Positions 16,382-20,134 of a stretch of DNA of 20,134 bases are shown in pieces; the first letter of the stretch is position 1, and each line of letters opens with the position of its first letter. Source of the DNA: Clostridiales bacterium UBA3680 (GTDB lineage: Bacteria; Bacillota; Clostridia; Lachnospirales; CAG-274); assembly GCA_002372875.1 (NCBI GenBank), contig DFJD01000043.1:1-20134 (forward strand), read 5' to 3'. Below the pieces are notes generated by a model. It searched no databases and was not told the DNA's origin. It worked only from the letters and a program-made list of their open reading frames with translations. The position numbers were made by a program, and so were the translations under genes.

Positions 16382-16522
16382 TTAATAATTTAAAGTTAGT
16401 TTTTCAAATACAGACAGGGTTCCGGGGGTGCTGTTTTTGGATGTCAGTGTTCCGCTTACCATTATAATATCTTTTTCGTTGAATACATTTATGCTTATTT
16501 TGGGTTTTGTGTATTTTTTCAT
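16382..16522 (-). CDS. Small 46-aa protein, downstream partner of the secreted protein
   Basis: An unrecognised micro-protein beginning MKKYTKPKISINVF, continuing NEKDIIMVSGTLT, and ending FEKLTLNY. It is not hydrophobic, has no signal peptide and contains no Cys. Evidence that it is real: an ATG start 14 nt after the stop of the 519-aa secreted protein; GAGGTGA directly after that stop with 7-nt spacing; a TAA stop 1 nt before a strong terminator. The N terminus fits a pattern I recall from many small clostridial proteins (MKKYxKP, alternating Ile/Val, Phe, acidic-DII, SG), but I could not search. The YxxPxI spacing also resembles leader motifs recognised by RRE domains in lasso-peptide precursors. 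No modification enzyme is present in this window. Function unknown. Confidence 0.75.
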   Translation of the reverse strand: MKKYTKPKISINVFNEKDIIMVSGTLTSKNSTPGTLSVFEKLTLNY

Positions 16523-16536
16523 TCCGATTTCACCTC

Positions 16537-18096
16537 TTACTGTTTGAATGTTACGGTCAGCCTATCCTGCAAGCCTTTAAGGGTTATTTCGTTGTCGTCG
16601 GGGTTGGGGTTGATTATTTCAAGCTCAACACCGTAAATATTGCCCGAGCCTCCAAGTAAAGAAGCGTTCAGAACGGTTGTTCTTGAAGGATCGGAAAATT
16701 GTGCTTCCTTGTATATAGATTCGCTGCTTTTGCCGTTAATACTGACAGAAGATGAATTGTTTGCCTGCTCTTCGGTCACAACGGTCAAAGCGTAATATTT
16801 GTTGTCAAAGGATACAACGGCAGGCTTTGAGGAAGTGGGAGCAAGCAGCTTAAATTCGGTAGTGGGGGTGGAGAATTGTCCCGTTACGGATAAACTGTCA
16901 AAGCCTATTTCCGAATCGGAGGAAGAACCTTCTCCTTTTGCGGCGGTAATGGTGTATACCCTGTTTGCATCCATTACCAACACCAAATCTTCGGGGGCGC
17001 TCTTTGCAGGCTCGCTTGATGAGGTATTTAAGTTGTCATAAGTTCCGCCAAAATTTACGGGTGTGCCGTCTTTTTTTACCACAAGTGTTCTGTTGCTGTC
17101 TCCGCCATCCACTATACCGGAAATTGTAAGCCTGCCGGGGGCGGAAGGGAAAATCTTTATAGCACTGTTTTCGTTTACTTCTATTTTTGAATTATTGTAT
17201 CTTACATAGTTTCCGACAAGAAATTTTTCTTTTAAAACAACATCGCCTACTTGATAAGCTTTATCCGTAAGTCCGAGATCGGAACCCGAAAGGGTATATG
17301 TTTCATAGTTAGTTGGTGTAAGGAAAATTTCTTTTTCGGTGTCGGAACTTGATAGTGTAAAAGTTTGAGAAACATATCCATTTGCCGATACAGTGTATTC
17401 CGTATTTGCTTTAAGAGCATATTTACCGCCCGAATCGGGTGAATATGTTGTGGAATTGTCGAAAATGACAAATCCTTCTACGGGTTCATTTGTAATTGAA
17501 TTTTTTGCGGTAATAATGGTGCTTATAGTTTCGGCAGGCTTCTCTTCATCGTTGAGAACTATTTTGTAAACACATATTCCTTTTCCTTTATCATCAAAAA
17601 GAAAAGTATATTCACCGGCATCGCCCATTTTATAGATGATGGGTTTTTCTGCCTTTGCAGTATCTAAACTGTAGGAAGAGATAACGTTTCCGCAACCGGA
17701 AGAATCTCCGTTTACGGATTTTAAAGAGGAAGAGTTTCTTTTGTTATTTCTAAACAGATATAACTCCACAGATGCATTCTTACCTGTTGTTTTTATTGTG
17801 AAAGTATCGTCCGAGCTGCCGTTTTCATATTTGTATTGTCCTTTTACGGCACCTGTGGTACCGAAAATGTTCTCGTAAAATGCACCTACAATATCCTCAT
17901 TTGATGGGGTTTGCTCCTTTGTCCAACCGGAGGATCCTTTGTTAAATGAAAGCCATTCTGGAATGTCATTCGTATTTGCATCGGCTGACGGCATAAATAC
18001 ATAATCAACTTTTGCTGCCCATGCACACATACTGCTCATTGCCAAGGCACCGACCATAACGCCGGCGGTCACAATAGCCTTTGTTAAAAATTTCAT
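16537..18096 (-). CDS. Secreted multi-module beta-rich protein of unknown function
   Basis: 519 aa. Sec signal peptide: MKFLTKA, a hydrophobic core, and AWA-AK cleavage after residue 27; the nearby Cys does not make a lipobox. The mature protein is Ser/Thr/Asn-rich. Inferred modules: a first beta-sandwich-like unit (about 40-185) ending GICVYKIVLND, and a carboxypeptidase-regulatory-like domain (about 190-265; TNEPVEGFVIFDN, TYSPDSGGKYAL, YTVSANGY). A second sandwich unit (about 270-410; AIKIFPSAPGRLTISG, YTITAAKGEG, FDSLSVTG) resembles non-catalytic modules of clostridial polysaccharide lyases. A C-terminal region of about 100 aa follows. No catalytic motif, LPXTG or dockerin is seen, so a binding or adhesive role is a guess. 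I chose the ATG at 18096 because AAGGAG lies 7 nt upstream; the same frame stays open 50 codons further, but that runs through the leader hairpins. Confidence 0.85.
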   Translation of the reverse strand: MKFLTKAIVTAGVMVGALAMSSMCAWAAKVDYVFMPSADANTNDIPEWLSFNKGSSGWTKEQTPSNEDIVGAFYENIFGTTGAVKGQYKYENGSSDDTFTIKTTGKNASVELYLFRNNKRNSSSLKSVNGDSSGCGNVISSYSLDTAKAEKPIIYKMGDAGEYTFLFDDKGKGICVYKIVLNDEEKPAETISTIITAKNSITNEPVEGFVIFDNSTTYSPDSGGKYALKANTEYTVSANGYVSQTFTLSSSDTEKEIFLTPTNYETYTLSGSDLGLTDKAYQVGDVVLKEKFLVGNYVRYNNSKIEVNENSAIKIFPSAPGRLTISGIVDGGDSNRTLVVKKDGTPVNFGGTYDNLNTSSSEPAKSAPEDLVLVMDANRVYTITAAKGEGSSSDSEIGFDSLSVTGQFSTPTTEFKLLAPTSSKPAVVSFDNKYYALTVVTEEQANNSSSVSINGKSSESIYKEAQFSDPSRTTVLNASLLGGSGNIYGVELEIINPNPDDNEITLKGLQDRLTVTFKQ

Positions 18097-18262
18097 TCTT
18101 TTTCTCCTTAAAAAACCTCGGCAGAATATACCGAGGGTAGTTATTGACGAGGTATTCTGCTGTTTCTGTAATAACAGAGCGAGTGTAAAGCCCGCATTTT
18201 CAAACAGAACCAAACCCATTCCATAAAGTAGGGGGGTCGGAACCATTTAAAAAAGTATCTCC
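18097..18262 (-). ncRNA. Structured 5' leader with candidate transcription attenuator
   Basis: About 165 nt between the predicted transcription start and the secreted-protein ATG. In order: an imperfect stem CCGACCC / GGGTTTGG; a small hairpin TCTGT-TATT-ACAGA (18178-18165); the segment GCAGAATACC (18160-18151); then a terminator-like hairpin and T-run directly before the RBS. The segment 18160-18151 can pair with GGTATATTCTGC (18132-18121; 10 pairs, 2-nt bulge), which would break the terminator hairpin. I matched no known riboswitch or T-box consensus. The ligand or trans-acting factor is unknown. Confidence 0.5.
18110..18136 (-). terminator. Intrinsic-terminator-like hairpin just upstream of the RBS
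   Basis: On the minus strand CCTCGG (18136-18131) pairs perfectly with CCGAGG (18121-18116) around a 9-nt loop, followed by six T (18115-18110). The Shine-Dalgarno AAGGAG starts at the next base. No gene ends just upstream (rny has its own terminator), so this hairpin sits inside the leader of the secreted-protein gene and would act as an attenuator. Confidence 0.6.
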
Positions 18263-18265
18263 CCA

Positions 18266-18294
18266 ATATTATTATAACTTTGTTTTTTTGTCAA
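18266..18294 (-). promoter_or_regulatory. Promoter of the secreted protein and micro-protein unit
   Basis: Minus strand: -35 TTGACA (18294-18289), an exact 17-bp spacer, then TAATAT (18271-18266). An alternative TATAAT overlaps but would leave a spacer of only 12 bp. The predicted transcription start is near 18260, giving a leader of about 165 nt. Confidence 0.65.
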
Positions 18295-18367
18295 TCTTTA
18301 AAATTTGTTTTATGTCGGTTTTTGTAGGATTTCGAAATTTAGTGCTTTGAAAGGAGGGTATATTTTC

Positions 18368-18442
18368 GTGAAGCTGCACAACATATTGAAGGAAAAAAGG
18401 TCGCAAATGCGACCTTTTTTGATGTTATTAGCTTACTTTTGA
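18368..18442 (+). CDS. Doubtful 24-aa ORF with strong RBS, antisense to the rny 3' end
   Basis: A plus-strand GTG start 9 nt after AAGGAGGG (18351-18358) opens a 24-codon frame starting MKLHNILKEK and ending FLMLLAYF. It runs through the rny terminator palindrome into the last codons of rny on the other strand. A possible TTGTCA -35 with 17-bp spacing to a poor -10 lies upstream. The RBS is the only real support; the terminator hairpin would usually stop transcription before the frame ends. Treat as a candidate only. Confidence 0.2.
   Translation: MKLHNILKEKRSQMRPFLMLLAYF
18393..18420. terminator. Bidirectional Rho-independent terminator of rny
   Basis: A perfect 12-bp inverted repeat AAAAAAGGTCGC / GCGACCTTTTTT with a 4-nt AAAT loop, 7 nt beyond the rny stop codon on the minus strand. 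It has U-runs in both directions, so it could also stop plus-strand transcripts. Confidence 0.92.
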
Positions 18443-20062
18443 AGATTTTGCATATTCGGTGGCTCTTGACTCTCTTATAAGGGAAACTTTTATGTTTCCG
18501 GGATATTGTAGCTCGTTTTCTATCTTTCTGGCTATATCTCTTGCCATTACCACCAAACCGTCATCGGAAACCTTTTCGGGTATTATCATAACTCGCAATT
18601 CGCGACCTGCTTGAATTGCGAAAGATTTTTCAACTCCGTCATAACCGTCGGCAATTGATTCAAGTGATTGCAGACGTTTAATATATGTTTCAAGGGTCTC
18701 TTTTCTTGCACCTGGTCTTGCCGCACTTATGGCATCGGCTGCCTGAACAAGAACAGCAATAATGCTTGTGGGCTCCGTATCACCGTGATGAGATTCCACA
18801 GCGTTTATAACTACGGGGTTTTCATGATACTTTTTGCAAAGCTGAACACCAAGCTCAACATGTGTTCCTTCTACATCATGGTCGATGGATTTGCCTATAT
18901 CGTGGAGCAAACCCGCTCTTTTGGCAAGGTTTACATCCTCGCCAAGTTCTGCTGCCATAATTCCGGTAAGGTAGGATACCTCTATGGAATGTTGCAGAAC
19001 ATTCTGTCCGTAGCTGGTTCTGAACTTCATTTTACCTAAAAGCCTTACAAGATCGGGATGAAGTCCGTGAACTCCCGTTTCGTAGGTTGCAGACTCACCC
19101 TCCTCGCGGATGGTCGCCTCAACCTCTTTTCTTGCTTTTTCAACCATTTCTTCGATTCTTGCCGGATGGACTCTTCCGTCAAGGATCAGTCTTTCAAGGG
19201 CAATTCTTGCGATCTCTCGCTTCATTGCATCAAAGCCGGATAAAATAACCGCCTCGGGAGTATCGTCTATTATAAAGTTTATTCCCGTAAGCTGTTCAAG
19301 GGTTCTTATGTTTCGACCCTCACGACCTATTATTCTTCCCTTCATTTCGTCATTGGGAAGGTTGACAACGGAAACCGTTGTTTCCGCAACGTGATCTGCG
19401 GCACACCGCTGTATCGCCGATGCTATTATTTCCTTTGCCTTTTTGTCGGAGGTCCTCTTTGCCTCAGCCTCGGCCTCTTTGATTATGACTGCGGTTTCGT
19501 GAGTCACATCATCTTTGACCGATGCCAAAATGACCTCTTTAGCCTGCTCCACCGTTAAACCGGAAATTTTTTCAAGCTCTTGAAGCTGCTTATCTTTAAG
19601 CTCCTCGGCTTCTTTTTCTATGCTTTCCGCTTTTTCGAGTTTTGCTGTGAGCTGTTCTTCTTTTTTCTCGAGGGATGCTGTTTTCTTGTCAAGAGCGTCC
19701 TCTTTTTGAGCTACTCTTTTTTCAAGTCTTTGCACCTCATTTTTTCTTTCCTTGCATTCCTTCTCCACTTCATTTTTTGTCTTTAACGCTTCTTCCTTGG
19801 CGTTTAGAAGAATTTCCTTCTTCTGTGCCTCGGCAGCTTTTTTTGCCTCAAGTTTTATGCTTTCCGCTTTTCTTTCGGCGGAACCTATTTTTTCTTCGGC
19901 AAATTTCTTTCGCATAGCTTGTCCTACAACTATGCCTATTCCTAAAAATAAAATGGAAGCGACTACAAGAATGCATATCCATGCAACAGTACTCGTACTA
20001 ACACCTCCAATTTTTGAGCCATTATCAATGGCAATTTTATTTAAATAGCAATAAACTTGCAC
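18428..20062 (-). CDS. rny: Ribonuclease Y
   Basis: The membrane-anchored endoribonuclease that starts mRNA turnover in many Firmicutes. Seen: one N-terminal transmembrane helix (WICILVVASILFLGIGIVVG), a long charged coiled coil, a KH domain (GRIIGREGRNIRTLEQLTG), then an HD phosphohydrolase domain with the catalytic LLHDIGKSIDHD. The C-terminal half is highly similar to B. subtilis RNase Y as I remember it (CAADHVAETTVSVVNLP). The given outer limit is the only canonical start (GTG at 20062), but this lies only about 8 nt from the predicted transcription start and has no RBS. The clear RBS GGAGG (20008-20004) sits 7 nt before an in-frame ACG (19996-19994). Starting there gives 522 aa, almost exactly the 520 aa of B. 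subtilis. I think the true start is this ACG. Single-gene unit with promoter and terminator. Confidence 0.95.
   Translation of the reverse strand: MQVYCYLNKIAIDNGSKIGGVSTSTVAWICILVVASILFLGIGIVVGQAMRKKFAEEKIGSAERKAESIKLEAKKAAEAQKKEILLNAKEEALKTKNEVEKECKERKNEVQRLEKRVAQKEDALDKKTASLEKKEEQLTAKLEKAESIEKEAEELKDKQLQELEKISGLTVEQAKEVILASVKDDVTHETAVIIKEAEAEAKRTSDKKAKEIIASAIQRCAADHVAETTVSVVNLPNDEMKGRIIGREGRNIRTLEQLTGINFIIDDTPEAVILSGFDAMKREIARIALERLILDGRVHPARIEEMVEKARKEVEATIREEGESATYETGVHGLHPDLVRLLGKMKFRTSYGQNVLQHSIEVSYLTGIMAAELGEDVNLAKRAGLLHDIGKSIDHDVEGTHVELGVQLCKKYHENPVVINAVESHHGDTEPTSIIAVLVQAADAISAARPGARKETLETYIKRLQSLESIADGYDGVEKSFAIQAGRELRVMIIPEKVSDDGLVVMARDIARKIENELQYPGNIKVSLIRESRATEYAKSSKVS
20004..20008 (-). 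promoter_or_regulatory. Ribosome binding site that decides the rny start
   Basis: GGAGG within TTGGAGGTG on the minus strand, the only strong Shine-Dalgarno in the rny leader. The next in-frame codons are GTT AGT ACG; no in-frame ATG, GTG or TTG follows at usable distance, and ACG has the ideal 7-nt spacing. The out-of-frame ATG further down (in GCATGG) does not give RNase Y. Confidence 0.7.
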
Positions 20063-20077
20063 AAATTGCTAATATAT

Positions 20078-20106
20078 ATGATAAAGCTTTTTTGGAAAAA
20101 TGTCAA
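20078..20106 (-). promoter_or_regulatory. Promoter of rny
   Basis: Minus strand: consensus -35 TTGACA (20106-20101), an exact 17-bp spacer, then TATCAT (20083-20078). The predicted transcription start is near 20070, leaving a leader of about 60 nt before the GGAGG site. Confidence 0.75.
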
Positions 20107-20134
20107 GTGAAATGTGTTCCTTTAAAACGGTGAG

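Noticed and set aside
16393..16522. The 46-aa ORF as a confirmed lasso-peptide precursor
   Set aside because: The YxxPxI spacing is suggestive, but the expected Gly of the leader motif is absent, the C-terminal part lacks an evident ring-forming pattern, and no B, C or RRE genes are present in the window.
18097..18246. N-terminal extension of the secreted protein by 50 codons to an ATG at 18246
   Set aside because: The frame is open, but it would translate through the leader hairpins, lacks a well-spaced RBS, and would bury the clear signal peptide that begins at the ATG at 18096 with AAGGAG 7 nt upstream.
18097..18262. c-di-GMP (GEMM) or T-box riboswitch in the leader
   Set aside because: I could not find the conserved strings of either class, so the leader is reported only as an unclassified attenuator candidate.

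Overview
The window reads as a chromosomal core segment from a Clostridia-type Firmicute. Evidence is the gene set (RNase Y, PrpC/PrkC with PASTA repeats, a clostridial-looking type IIA topoisomerase pair, MKK-type signal peptides), strong GGAGG-type ribosome binding sites, frequent ATA and AGA codons, and moderate GC. An Oscillospirales/Ruminococcaceae-like gut lineage is a guess from gene style, not a result. I see no prophage, transposon, CRISPR array, tRNA or rRNA.

Left part (108-5958, all minus strand): two transcription units. The first in transcription order is plsC, an ABC ATPase and an ABC-2-type permease, joined by 4-nt and 17-nt overlaps. Next, behind its own extended -10 promoter, comes a tandem pair of membrane-anchored HtrA-family proteins. 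The upstream copy (1289-2863) has an intact His-Asp-Ser triad and a Gln/Asn-rich cytoplasmic tail. The downstream copy (108-1271) has lost both the His and the Ser and is predicted to be a pseudoprotease.

Middle (6119-12052, plus strand): a compact translation/signalling operon, rsmB-rlmN-prpC-prkC-rsgA. It carries 16S and 23S rRNA modification, a PP2C phosphatase with its PASTA kinase, and a small-subunit assembly GTPase, and ends at a clear hairpin terminator. A separate unit (12094-16380, plus strand) has its own promoter and encodes a divergent GyrB/ParE-like and GyrA/ParC-like pair with a 1-nt stop/start overlap. It ends at a 16-bp bidirectional terminator.

Right part (16382-20106, minus strand): rny (RNase Y) with a good promoter and terminator but no canonical start codon next to its Shine-Dalgarno. 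Downstream, as a separate unit, is a structured leader of about 165 nt with a terminator/antiterminator-like arrangement directly before the RBS of a 519-aa secreted beta-rich protein. That gene is followed after 14 nt by a previously easy-to-miss 46-aa ORF with a near-perfect RBS. This leader, secreted protein and micro-protein unit is the most likely undescribed system in the window. The dead HtrA paralogue and the apparent ACG start of rny are the other strongest oddities.
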